A model generated the notes under the pieces. It was not told the DNA's origin and ran no database searches. It was given only the letters and a program-made list of their open reading frames with translations. DNA of 64,000 bases from Bacillus sp. FJAT-22090 (lineage in GTDB: Bacteria > Bacillota > Bacilli > Bacillales_A > Planococcaceae): assembly GCF_007676755.1 (NCBI RefSeq), contig NZ_VEBK01000002.1:310001-374000 (forward strand), in the 5' to 3' direction. The position numbers and the translations under genes were made by a program. Below are positions 50,496-59,247 of this stretch, in pieces (within the stretch, counting starts at the first letter, position 1; each line of letters begins with the position of its first letter).

Positions 50496-51953
50496 TTATT
50501 CCAATATGAGCCACTCTTTAAAAAATTCCGTATGATCTTCCTGATAGTAATCATTAAAGAATTCTACAAACGTTTCTGTATCCACATATTGATATTTATA
50601 TTTATTAAAATAAGCTGATAAAAATTTTATTGTTTCTTCATGTCCACCCTGTTCTAGAAAAAAATCTCTCAGGATTGCTGGGATTTTTCCATATAGTATA
50701 GGCCCATGCTCTGAACCAAACTCCGTAACTGGAATATTTGCAAACTCTATAACTTTGTTCCTTTCGGCAAAAATATTTATCTCACGAAAGCCTAATTCTT
50801 CACCATCCTGACTAGAATCATATTTTAAAGTACGATAGGTTCCTTCCATTAATGCTGTTAAACTCTCATCTAACCATGATTCTTCATAGGGATCACTTGA
50901 AACCATGAAATAAAACCATTGATGGGCTATTTCATGAATGAGGACATTCTCATGTCGACCTGGATCAATCCACACTTCTACAATATTCGGGTATTCCATT
51001 CCCGAGTTATTCGCAACAACGTCTAACTCTTTAGTCGGATTATCCCCTATATTTTTTTCCATAAACAAAAATACATTTTTAGCGTCTAAAATCATTTGAT
51101 TTAATACAACGGGTACATCATAAGGATAAAAGTATCTAATCGTTGTATCATTTGCTTTCACTTTTGAACTAATCCACTTTTCTGGATCAAGCAAAGCTAT
51201 ATAAAAATCTTTTATGTTTGTCCCTTCTATCTTTCCGCTCTTTGTAGACTTAGGTGCCCCATCTTCTCCTGAACTGGCAACTAAATATTCTCTTGCTAAG
51301 TTATAGGTAATCTCATAATCTCCATACCCTGTATCATAGAATTCACCTTCATGGTAATAATTATGTAAATTCCATTTGTCTGAATACGTTCCTAGCATTG
51401 GATACCATAATGCCAAATAGAAGTTATTGTCTATTCTCGATAGCCGTTGCCCATTTATTGGCGGCAGCAATAAGTAGTCAACTATTAAACTTGTTTTTTC
51501 CCCTGGTTTAACGTTAGTTGTTGGAGTCACATATAGCATAGTATTTTCTAATGTGTAGGATAATTCTTCACCATCTTTGCCTTTAATAGATGTTATCTCC
51601 GCTTCTCCCGGAGTCGACAACATATAGTATTTGTTCTCTACAGTAGTTATATTGGGAATAAAATAAAAACCAACATCCTTCCATACATCATCGGATTCAT
51701 TGGTAACTTCTATCTCTGCAGTTATATGGAAACGCAAATCTTCCGTCTGTTGGATATCTATTTTATAAGTTCCTCTAGAGCCTGGAAGTGCTGTCTCACT
51801 TACCTTGCTCAATTTATTCGTTGATGGTATGTCTAATGCTTTCACTTCTGGTCCTACTTCTGCTATCTTTGATTCTTTCTCTAGCATAAAAAAACCTCCA
51901 ACCACTAGAAAAATTATAAGCACTCCTATAGAAAAATATACTTTTGTTTTCAC
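50496..51953 (-). CDS. M1-family metallopeptidase-like protein with signal anchor
   Basis: The 485-residue protein begins with a hydrophobic segment (about residues 6-24) and has an extracytoplasmic domain: DYLLLPPINGQRLSRIDNNFYL, GMEYPNIVEVWIDPG (the GxMEN-like exopeptidase site, here GMEYP), VLIHEIAHQWFYFMVSSDP with zinc HExxH near residue 347, and WLDESLTALMEGTY with the third-ligand glutamate. It belongs to the M1 (gluzincin) fold seen in Bacillus YP-like enzymes. The N-terminal beta domain has HITAEIEVTNESDDVW. It likely cleaves peptides outside the membrane. The next downstream DNA is a gene remnant. Confidence 0.85.
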   Translation of the reverse strand: MKTKVYFSIGVLIIFLVVGGFFMLEKESKIAEVGPEVKALDIPSTNKLSKVSETALPGSRGTYKIDIQQTEDLRFHITAEIEVTNESDDVWKDVGFYFIPNITTVENKYYMLSTPGEAEITSIKGKDGEELSYTLENTMLYVTPTTNVKPGEKTSLIVDYLLLPPINGQRLSRIDNNFYLALWYPMLGTYSDKWNLHNYYHEGEFYDTGYGDYEITYNLAREYLVASSGEDGAPKSTKSGKIEGTNIKDFYIALLDPEKWISSKVKANDTTIRYFYPYDVPVVLNQMILDAKNVFLFMEKNIGDNPTKELDVVANNSGMEYPNIVEVWIDPGRHENVLIHEIAHQWFYFMVSSDPYEESWLDESLTALMEGTYRTLKYDSSQDGEELGFREINIFAERNKVIEFANIPVTEFGSEHGPILYGKIPAILRDFFLEQGGHEETIKFLSAYFNKYKYQYVDTETFVEFFNDYYQEDHTEFFKEWLILE

Positions 51954-52038
51954 TATCTCTCCTCCTTTCTTTCTACATTCTACTTATCACAAATTTCTCC
52001 TTTATTTTATAAATAAATTAATATTAGGAAATAAGATA
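51954..52038. other. Upstream region of the M1 peptidase gene
   Basis: AT-rich; includes GGAGGAGAGATAG just before the ATG on the minus strand as a ribosome-binding site. No other feature. Confidence 0.35.
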
Positions 52039-52155
52039 TTATGCTACCTCTTTGCTATCATACCTCTCTGGCGCAATAGAAATATGTCGAATAAGGAAAC
52101 TGTAGAAATAATAGTTCCTATTAACAATTAAGCCGACATGTTTCTTACTCTTCAT
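52039..52155 (-). CDS. Possible 38-residue ORF
   Basis: ATG 52155 with GGAGGG upstream opens MKSKKHVGLIVNRNYYFYSF and continues ISIAPERYDSKEVA. In a neighbouring frame the same DNA reads LLIGTIISTVSLFDIFLL, a membrane segment, so a frameshifted small membrane protein gene is a better explanation. Low confidence that either is expressed. Confidence 0.25.
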   Translation of the reverse strand: MKSKKHVGLIVNRNYYFYSFLIRHISIAPERYDSKEVA

Positions 52156-52241
52156 TTTATATCCCTCCGCTAGTACAGCGAGCATCATTGTCTTCCGCAT
52201 GAGATCAACCTTTTAATATGTGACAAAAGATTATCCATGTG

Positions 52242-53030
52242 TTAAATCTTAATATATTGAGTCATAGTGAAAGGAAAACAAATAGTAAGAGAATTGTTAA
52301 AAACTCTTCTTTCCCATTCACTTTTGCAGCAAGAAGCAAAGCACGAAGAAATAGCGTGCGCAGTTACCAAGCTATCTATCCCACGATATAAATAGTTCGA
52401 TATATAAGTAGGTTCGAACCCTCTATATTCAATCTCCGTTCTATTCAATAAAGAAAAGCCCAATTCCTTAAATACGTTAGGAAATCTAGAAACTTCTGCT
52501 GCGTTAGAACTATTGTTAGCAATCATCGCTTTAATAAATTGTTGCAAAGGATCATACAAATGATTAGCAATTGAACGTTTCTCGTAATCCCCCTCAAAGA
52601 CTATAATGCTCCCGTTCTTATTTAATTTACTAGAGGCTTGCATTATAAGCTCCTTATATTCAGGGACATGAGATAAAACAGTATTAAAGAAAACAATATC
52701 AAATTTCTTGGAAGAGCCAATATCCTCTAAAGTAGCAGTTGAAAATTCAACAGTACTGCTGAGATTTTTAGCTAGTTTTATAAATGTTTCACAAGGGTCA
52801 ATAGCTAACATATACTCAGGATTTAATGTTTGAAAAATTATTCTAGAAAGTTCACCTGTGCCACAACCTACATCAAGGATTACTAATTTTTTATCCAAGT
52901 TCAGGAAGTTTAATGCTTGGGTATATAAAGTTAAGTATTCTTCATCATTAGATCTCTTACTTAAACTATTTGCTAATGCTAATTGTGTATCTAAAGAGGT
53001 CTCCAGTATATTTGAATATGGATCATTCAA
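52242..53030 (-). CDS. Class I SAM-dependent methyltransferase
   Basis: The 262-residue protein has KLVILDVGCGTGELSRIIF near residue 53 (motif I), LAIDPCETFIKLAKNL, and FDIVFFNTVLSHVPEYKELI near residue 110, then ASSKLNKNGSIIVFEG. The motif order fits Methyltransf_25/31 families. Substrate unknown; the C-terminal 100 residues (VTAHAISSCFASCCKSEWER) are unusual in their cysteines. Free-standing gene with a GGAGGAAGATT start. Confidence 0.82.
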   Translation of the reverse strand: MNDPYSNILETSLDTQLALANSLSKRSNDEEYLTLYTQALNFLNLDKKLVILDVGCGTGELSRIIFQTLNPEYMLAIDPCETFIKLAKNLSSTVEFSTATLEDIGSSKKFDIVFFNTVLSHVPEYKELIMQASSKLNKNGSIIVFEGDYEKRSIANHLYDPLQQFIKAMIANNSSNAAEVSRFPNVFKELGFSLLNRTEIEYRGFEPTYISNYLYRGIDSLVTAHAISSCFASCCKSEWERRVFNNSLTICFPFTMTQYIKI

Positions 53031-53164
53031 CTAAATCTTCCTCCTTTATCATTATGTAACTCTGCAGAAAAAATTAAATAACTCATGCATTCTTTCTATT
53101 ACTTTTATAAGCGTCGATGTTCTTTTCCACCATCTAATATGGAACTTCATATTCACACTGATAA

Positions 53165-53203
53165 GACCGTCACTACCTTTCTCAAGAAAAGATAGTGACG
53201 GTC
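53165..53203. terminator. Hairpin after the acyl-CoA dehydrogenase remnant
   Basis: Arms GACCGTCACTA and TAGTGACGGTC around 17 bases, about 35 bases after the stop codon at 53239. No good T tract. Confidence 0.5.
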
Positions 53204-53238
53204 CTAGTTGAATAGATTTTCTATTCATTTAGCTAATA

Positions 53239-54156
53239 TTAAATTTGATATTTTTTCAGTAAATTTTTAGCGATTACAAGTTTCTGAATTTCACTAGTTC
53301 CTTCTCCTATAATCATTAAAGGTGCGTCACGATATAATCGTTCTACAATAAATTTTTTAGAATAGCCGTATCCACCGTGAACACGCATCGCATCCATTGT
53401 AACTTTTACACACATTTCACTTGCAAATAGCTTGGCCATACCTGCCTCTAAATCACATCGCTCGCCACGATCTTTCTTTTCCGCGGCTGCAATAACTAAA
53501 TGTCGAGCAGCTTCAATGCTTGTATACATTTCTGCAAGCATTAATTGAATCGCTTGGTGTTGAGCAATTGGTTTACCAAATGTTCGACGTTGCTGAGCAT
53601 ATTTCACCGCCTCTTCAAATGCCGCTCTCGCTACACCCACAGCCCGGGATGCAACATTAATACGTCCTACTTCTAAGCCTGCCATTACTTGTGTAAAACC
53701 TTTACCCTCAATTTCACCAACCAGTTGACTTTTATGTACAACACAGTCTTCAAAAACAAGCTCTGAAGTATCTAGACCTTTATATCCTAGCTTCTCCATT
53801 TTCTTTGTAATCGCATACCCTGGATGTCCCTTTTCTACTAAAAATGCACTAATACCTTTAGCACCTGGTATTGCCTTCGGATCTGTTTTAGCCAATACTA
53901 ATAGCAAATTTCCATACTCAGCATTTGTGATAAATGTTTTCGATCCATTAATAATATAATTATCACCATCTTTTGTTGCGATAGTTTTAATGCTTTGTAC
54001 ATCTGAACCCGCATCTGGTTCACTTAATGCCAATGCTCCCCACAATTCACCTGTTGCCATTTTTGGTAAGTAATATTCTTTTTGTGCTTGCGTAGCATGG
54101 TTTCCTAGAACTGTTGCCACTAATGAATGGGTACCTAAAACTCCCGCTGATTTCAA
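53239..54156 (-). pseudogene. Acyl-CoA dehydrogenase, 5'-truncated
   Basis: The remaining 305 codons cover the middle and C-terminal domains: GALALSEPDAGSDVQSIKTI (FAD and substrate region), YIINGSKTFITNAEYG, LGYKGLDTSELVFEDC, QRRTFGKPIAQHQAIQLMLA and VHGGYGYSKKFIVERLYRDA, with APLMIIGEGTSEIQKLVIAK containing the catalytic glutamate region. Full proteins are about 380 residues; the first 75 or so are missing. There is no ribosome-binding site before the first TTG (54156) and the sequence upstream is unrelated, so translation from here is unlikely. It would have been a short-chain acyl-CoA enzyme of beta-oxidation. Confidence 0.8.
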
Positions 54157-54223
54157 GTTCTACAATCAATTAGGATAAATCCAACTATAATGAGCACAAT
54201 TATCTTTAGGAGGTGACAATCTA

Positions 54224-54361
54224 ATGGCTAAGAAAAGCAAACCGAACTTTAAAAAGAAAGAACCAAATTCAAGAAATAATGGTCGTGAAGAATTTGCTGA
54301 AGAGCTTGTAGCAAATCAACCTAATAAAAAAAATGAACAGCAAAATTACAAAAATAAATAA
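54224..54361 (+). CDS. Small basic polar protein (45 residues)
   Basis: MAKKSKPNFKKKEPNSRNNG then EEFAEELVANQPNKKNEQQN and YKNK. No hydrophobic segment. AGGAGGTGA is a near-perfect ribosome-binding site seven bases before ATG 54224. Its composition (Lys, Asn, Gln-rich, no aromatic core) resembles small acid-soluble or spore-associated proteins, but I cannot assign a family. Confidence 0.6.
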   Translation: MAKKSKPNFKKKEPNSRNNGREEFAEELVANQPNKKNEQQNYKNK

Positions 54362-54499
54362 GAATAATATATCCCCATAACTAGTTTTTTTCTAAAAAAT
54401 TAAGCTAGATAACTTGCCACTAGCTAAGCTTTGTAATTCACCAAATAATATTAATACCCTTTTAACTAGCTGGGAAGTAAACCTTAAGGAGGTACCAAT

Positions 54500-55858
54500 T
54501 TGGCTAATAAATCATCTAATAAAAATAAAGGCGAAGGTCATTTAGCTTGGTGGCAGTTATCACTAATTGGGGTAGGTTGTATCATTGGAACCGGATTCTT
54601 TCTAGCGTCCAGTATGGCCATTCAAATGACTGGTCCATCTGTTATCTTAGCTTTTATATTAGCTGCATGTGCTACATACATAGTCTTTGAAGCATTAGCA
54701 AAAATGTCAGCAAAAGATCCACAAAAGGGAACGTTTAGAACGTATGCCAAAAAGGCGTATGGTAGATGGGCAGGTTTTAGTAGCGGATGGGTATACTGGT
54801 GTTCCGAGATACTAATAATAGGCAGTCAGCTTACTGCGATTTCACTGCTTACAAAGCTCTGGTTTCCAAGTGTCCGTTTATGGATTTTTGCTTTAATCTA
54901 TGCAATTTTAGGATTGCTTGTACTTTTTATAGGTGCAAAAGCATTTGGGAAAGTAGAAAGTTTTTTTGCGATTATGAAAATCGCCGCAATCTTTATGTTT
55001 ATCATTATTGCCGTTTTAGCACTAACTGGTGTATTGGATGGCAACCCAAAAGGAGAGATTCCAAAATCATTGGGTGAATTTTTCTCTAAGGGGCTTTTTG
55101 GGTTTTGGAGTGCTCTCTTGTTTGCCTTTTTCGCTCATGGAGGTATAGAGGTAATGGGTGTGATGGCTATTCATCTGAAAAAGAAAGAAGATGCACCAAA
55201 GTCAGGAAAAGTAATGTTAGCACTACTAGGTTTAATTTACGTAACTTCCCTTACTTTAGCATTATTGCTCATTCCTTATAACGAATTTAAAGATAAGAAG
55301 AGTCCGTTTGTAACTGCTTTAGCGGATTTTGATTTGGATTTTTTTCCTCATGTTTTTACTGCTGCTATTATTATTGCAGGTTTTTCAACGATGTCAGCTT
55401 CCCTTTTTTCAGTCACTACCATCCTTACGACGTTGTCAGAGGAAGGCGATGCTCCAAAAATATTCAGTAAACAAACGAAAAGAAAGTTTAAAATGCCATT
55501 ACCTGCAATTGCACTAACTTCATTAGGACTAATAATATCAATCGTTACCTCATTAGTATTACCAAATAAAGTATATGAATATATAACTACAGCCGCTGCG
55601 TTACTGCTGCTTTACAACTGGTTTTTTATTTTAACTTTTTATCAAAAATTGGTAAAGGCTACTAAAGCAGATAAAATCAAAAAAGTTATTGGAATGGTTT
55701 TAGTAGCTGCTGCAGTAAGTGGGTCCCTGCTACATGCAACAACTCGGCCTGGTTTTTTCATAAGCTTGGGCTTTGTTGCAGTCATTGCAATCGTCATACT
55801 AGTATTGCGGAAACGATGGAAAAGCGAAGAGCTCAAAAAAGAGAAGAATACGCCATAA
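54500..55858 (+). CDS. APC-family amino-acid permease
   Basis: The 452-residue transporter has 12 membrane helices. The first shows the APC consensus LSLIGVGCIIGTGFFLASSM with the GxGxxxG-like IIGTGF motif. FAFFAHGGIEVMGVMAIH lies in helix 6, and GFSTMSASLFSVTTILTTLS in helix 8. It imports amino acids by coupling to an ion; substrate unknown. TTG 54500 follows AAGGAGGT by six bases. It overlaps convergent lysE-like gene by 26 bases. Confidence 0.9.
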   Translation: MANKSSNKNKGEGHLAWWQLSLIGVGCIIGTGFFLASSMAIQMTGPSVILAFILAACATYIVFEALAKMSAKDPQKGTFRTYAKKAYGRWAGFSSGWVYWCSEILIIGSQLTAISLLTKLWFPSVRLWIFALIYAILGLLVLFIGAKAFGKVESFFAIMKIAAIFMFIIIAVLALTGVLDGNPKGEIPKSLGEFFSKGLFGFWSALLFAFFAHGGIEVMGVMAIHLKKKEDAPKSGKVMLALLGLIYVTSLTLALLLIPYNEFKDKKSPFVTALADFDLDFFPHVFTAAIIIAGFSTMSASLFSVTTILTTLSEEGDAPKIFSKQTKRKFKMPLPAIALTSLGLIISIVTSLVLPNKVYEYITTAAALLLLYNWFFILTFYQKLVKATKADKIKKVIGMVLVAAAVSGSLLHATTRPGFFISLGFVAVIAIVILVLRKRWKSEELKKEKNTP

Positions 55859-56459
55859 TACCAAAATAAATTCCAAATACAATCATGCATAGAGACGAAA
55901 TGAGCGAAATTATAATTAAGAATTTAGCCGATAAAAACTTTCTTGCACTTTTTGAAAGGAAAGCCATAAATGTATCCCATAAAATAATACCAAATACAAT
56001 TGATAAGCTAAAAATTATCAGCTGATTCTCTTGAGAGCTATTTGATGTAGCTGCAAGTACCGAACCATATATACCTAACCAGAAAAGAATAGTTAAAGGA
56101 TTCAAAAGTGAAATCAAAAAACCGGAAATTAAAGCCTGTCTAAGACGGATTCTTTTACCAAACTTCATATCAAGTTTAATTTTATTTAGACTTAGTAAGT
56201 TTTCAATACCTGTGTAGGTTAGAACAAAACATCCAAACGACCAAAGAAATATTTTGATATAAGGAGAATCCATGTATTGACCTACTCCAAAATAAACCAT
56301 AATCATATAGATGATATCCGCAGTCAAAGCTCCAATTCCAAAAATAAGTGCATGAAAAAAACCATTTTTGATTCCAACATCTAATTGTGCAGCGTTAACT
56401 GGACCAACTGGTGCAGCTAAAGAAATTCCTAATAATATATACGTAATTATTGAATACAT
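55833..56459 (-). CDS. LysE-family translocator
   Basis: The 208-residue protein has about six helices with TYILLGISLAAPVGPVNAAQ at the start, GPVNA near residue 20 being the conserved LysE/RhtB motif, GALTADIIYMIMVYFGVGQY, and SGFLISLLNPLTILFWLGIY near residue 110. It is an amino-acid efflux protein of the RhtB/LysE group. It is a different branch from the LysE/ArgO exporter at 34.9 kb. GGAGG lies seven bases before ATG 56459. It converges with the permease gene. Confidence 0.9.
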   Translation of the reverse strand: MYSIITYILLGISLAAPVGPVNAAQLDVGIKNGFFHALIFGIGALTADIIYMIMVYFGVGQYMDSPYIKIFLWSFGCFVLTYTGIENLLSLNKIKLDMKFGKRIRLRQALISGFLISLLNPLTILFWLGIYGSVLAATSNSSQENQLIIFSLSIVFGIILWDTFMAFLSKSARKFLSAKFLIIISLISSLCMIVFGIYFGIMAYSSLF

Positions 56460-56572
56460 TGTAAGTCCTCCGTCCATAAAGATATCTTTGTATCTTATTC
56501 AACGTGAGTGTCTTGTACAACCGAATACTTAAGTAATTTACTTAAAAACTCATTGAATCCCGTAAGAATAAA

Positions 56573-56604
56573 TGAACCCCGAATAGGTGACCTAATTCGG
56601 GGTT
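56573..56604. terminator. Hairpin between the LysE-like and small gene
   Basis: Arms GAACCCCGAA and TTCGGGGTTC with a short loop; found 11 bases beyond the stop codon of the 45-residue gene on the minus strand. It may also separate the upstream region of the LysE-family gene. Confidence 0.6.
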
Positions 56605-56614
56605 CGATATTAAA

Positions 56615-56752
56615 TTACTTTTTATTTTGGTTTTTCTTACGTATTTCTTTGTCAGCATGTTTAAATTCTTCTTGATATAAAACTTCCTGTGTTTTTGTCA
56701 AACCGTTATTTTTCATTGTTAGTTGCTCATGTGGTGGTTTTCGATCCTTCAT
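56615..56752 (-). CDS. Small charged protein (45 residues)
   Basis: MKDRKPPHEQLTMKNNGLTK then TQEVLYQEEFKHADKEIRKK and NQNKK. All polar and charged; no membrane segment. AAAGGAG lies eight bases before ATG 56752. Similar in size and charge to the plus-strand gene at 54.2 kb but not in sequence. Unknown family. Confidence 0.6.
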   Translation of the reverse strand: MKDRKPPHEQLTMKNNGLTKTQEVLYQEEFKHADKEIRKKNQNKK

Positions 56753-56864
56753 ATAAAACGCTCCTTTCATTCTTATTCTTTATCAGTTTCTCCTTTGCAC
56801 CGTTGGATATTCATTTTTTAAAATTTCTAACCAGTGTGCTGCAGTTATTTTAATTTCCCAAATC

Positions 56865-58106
56865 CTAATTATGTTGTCTATTTTCAGCTAAATTTGAGGT
56901 TTCATCGATAAATTTAAAATAAGGAAGAACTATACCTAACAAGGAAACGATACAAATGATAGCTCCTATTAAAAAGTAAAGAGGACGTATCCCCCATTGT
57001 TCACTTAAAGTACCTCCAATAAGTACACCTAGCGGCATTGCCCCACGAATGATAAAAAGTCGGACAGATGCTACTTTACCGATCAATTCATTTGGAACAG
57101 TTTGTTGAAATATTGTTATGTTATGGACCCCGAAGAAAGCCATCGCAATTCCAGCAACCATCTCGGTTATTATGCCAAAAACAATGCTATGGTTAAAACC
57201 TAGTGAAATAAAGGTTAGACCACCAATTACCAATGCTCCCAACATCAAAACCCTACGACTCTTATATGTTATTTTCCCTATCAATAGTGACCCAATTACA
57301 TAGCCAAGTGGAAAACTAGCCATAAAATAACCGTATTCAGCGTAACTTCCTGATAATTCTTTTGTTATATAAGGTAAGGTAACAACCATAGTCACGCCTA
57401 CTCCAAACTGGACGAATGCTAGAAAGATTCCTAACCACACAATAAGCCTTTGCTTAAAGAAATAAGATATTCCTTCCAAGAATTGTTCTAACCATGATTT
57501 CCGTACACTTAGAGAATTTCTTTTTTCTTGAATAAAAAATAAAAGTGCACCACTTGTTATTAGGAAGCTACATACAAATAGTAAAGTTGGCATAATGCCA
57601 ATATACTCAATGACGATTCCTCCCAAAATAGGTGCTAGAAAAGTCATTAATCGTACTGTTCCATCTATATATGCATTCGCTTCTGCTAATTGTTCTTTAG
57701 ATACAATTGTTGGTGTGATTGCTTGGTTTGCTGGTGTATAAACAGGGGTGATTAACCCTACTACAATTTGGACCGAATAAATATGCCATGCTTCTAAATT
57801 CCCAATCGCCAATGAACCAAGTGGTATAAGGAAAATTAACCCTCTTGTCCACTGTGAAAATACCATAATCCACTTTCTGCTCCATCGATCAATAAATGGA
57901 CCAATAAATAATTGCAAAATAAGAGATGGTATAAAATATAATAACCACATGCTACCTAATGCCATCGTAGAATTGGTCAGTTGATAAATAAGAATTGAAT
58001 TGCAAAAAGTACCAAATGCCCCGCCTAATTCAGAAATGACATTCCCTAGCCATACGATTAAAAAGGGACGGTTTTTCCATAAATTATGGCTTCTACGCCT
58101 ACTCAT
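56865..58106 (-). CDS. MFS transporter
   Basis: The 413-residue protein has 12 membrane helices. FLIVWLGNVISELGGAFGTF near residue 13 is the first; the GPFIDRWSRKWIM loop (residues 65-77) is the MFS D-R-x-(K/R) motif A. GVHNITIFQQTVPNELIGKV and SVRLFIIRGAMPLGVLIGGTL follow. It belongs to the MFS_3 efflux-type group, function unknown. Its ATG overlaps the stop codon of the ArsR-type gene by four bases (ATGA), so they are coupled. Substrate probably sensed by that regulator. Confidence 0.88.
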   Translation of the reverse strand: MSRRRSHNLWKNRPFLIVWLGNVISELGGAFGTFCNSILIYQLTNSTMALGSMWLLYFIPSLILQLFIGPFIDRWSRKWIMVFSQWTRGLIFLIPLGSLAIGNLEAWHIYSVQIVVGLITPVYTPANQAITPTIVSKEQLAEANAYIDGTVRLMTFLAPILGGIVIEYIGIMPTLLFVCSFLITSGALLFFIQEKRNSLSVRKSWLEQFLEGISYFFKQRLIVWLGIFLAFVQFGVGVTMVVTLPYITKELSGSYAEYGYFMASFPLGYVIGSLLIGKITYKSRRVLMLGALVIGGLTFISLGFNHSIVFGIITEMVAGIAMAFFGVHNITIFQQTVPNELIGKVASVRLFIIRGAMPLGVLIGGTLSEQWGIRPLYFLIGAIICIVSLLGIVLPYFKFIDETSNLAENRQHN

Positions 58107-59146
58107 TGAATTAGATAAAATTCCAATTCTTTTGATAGCATTTCGAGTGATTTTCTTTTTAGGGAATACTTTGCTTCGATAATCTCTACTAACTTAGCTG
58201 CTCTTAATATTTTTAGATGATGATGGATAGTTGATTTTCCCATATTTAATTGCTCCGTAATGTCCTGTAACGTAAGATCTTGTTCGAAAAGTAATTTAAC
58301 AATTCGAAGACGCCCCTCATCCCCCAATGCTTTATGCTTTAATACTAAAAAATTATTTGGGGTATAGCGGTCATTTGGTATAATGCTTTCATTTGCAATA
58401 GGATAGTAAAATACTTTTGTATTTTCTAAATCCGCTTCAATATTCCAAGGTCGATAGATGTATTGTGGGATTAATAATACTTGGGAGACATTAAGTTCAG
58501 GCGAATATGTGATGCCTCCCGTCGTCCATTCTACAAGTTCTTCCGCCGACATTTTATCTTTCATCTCTCTCTTCATTTTATAATCTGTTTGCAAAATGGC
58601 ATGAAGTTGTTCCTCTTCCTTCCTAACAGCTGCCTCATACCATCCGGTCATCACATTAATAAGATGTTCTTTTAAACGCTTGCCATTAGCATGACATATG
58701 AATTCAATATAACGAGGGAAAAAAGAGTTTTCTTTGGTAATTTCCATCATTTCCTTCATAGCCAACTGTTCACCAAATGATGCATTTCTTCTTAATTGTT
58801 GATAATTATTTCCGATAAACGGCAAACAAATAAAAGTAAGATCTGGCATGGAAAGTTCCTGAATATAATGAGTGAATTCTGTAAGATCAGTAAAATCACG
58901 TTGATGTAGTAACTGAAGTAAGGCTTTCCAAGTGTTTTTGTTTTCTACAAAATCCAATTCTACTAATAATTTCACAGGTAAAGATTCTTTTATTTCTTTC
59001 CAATGTTCTACCGGTTTTTCTAGTGTTTTAATAAGTGGCGTATTCGTAATTGCCGCTATTCCTAATGCACATTCCCATAAAACAGAGTATTTCAATTGAA
59101 CTTTATACGTTTCTTTTTTCCTACTTGTAAGATTCAAGACCTCCAT
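58103..59146 (-). CDS. ArsR-like regulator with an N-terminal domain
   Basis: The 347-residue protein ends with a winged helix: LKHKALGDEGRLRIVKLLFEQDLTLQDITEQLNMGKSTIHHHLKILRAAKLV near residue 270, the ArsR-type fold with STIHHHLK as recognition helix. Residues 1-260 are an all-alpha domain (DUF5937-like) with VQLKYSVLWECALGIAAITN. It is probably a ligand-responsive repressor of the MFS gene. ATG 59146 follows AGGGGTG by five bases; an earlier start at 59188 lacks a site. Confidence 0.82.
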   Translation of the reverse strand: MEVLNLTSRKKETYKVQLKYSVLWECALGIAAITNTPLIKTLEKPVEHWKEIKESLPVKLLVELDFVENKNTWKALLQLLHQRDFTDLTEFTHYIQELSMPDLTFICLPFIGNNYQQLRRNASFGEQLAMKEMMEITKENSFFPRYIEFICHANGKRLKEHLINVMTGWYEAAVRKEEEQLHAILQTDYKMKREMKDKMSAEELVEWTTGGITYSPELNVSQVLLIPQYIYRPWNIEADLENTKVFYYPIANESIIPNDRYTPNNFLVLKHKALGDEGRLRIVKLLFEQDLTLQDITEQLNMGKSTIHHHLKILRAAKLVEIIEAKYSLKRKSLEMLSKELEFYLIQ

Positions 59147-59247
59147 TAAAGCACCCCTTTTGAGTTTCATATATTTTGAATATACCATTCAAGATATATA
59201 GAATCAATAGAAGTTTCATTTTTCTGACAACATTAACACTAATCATC

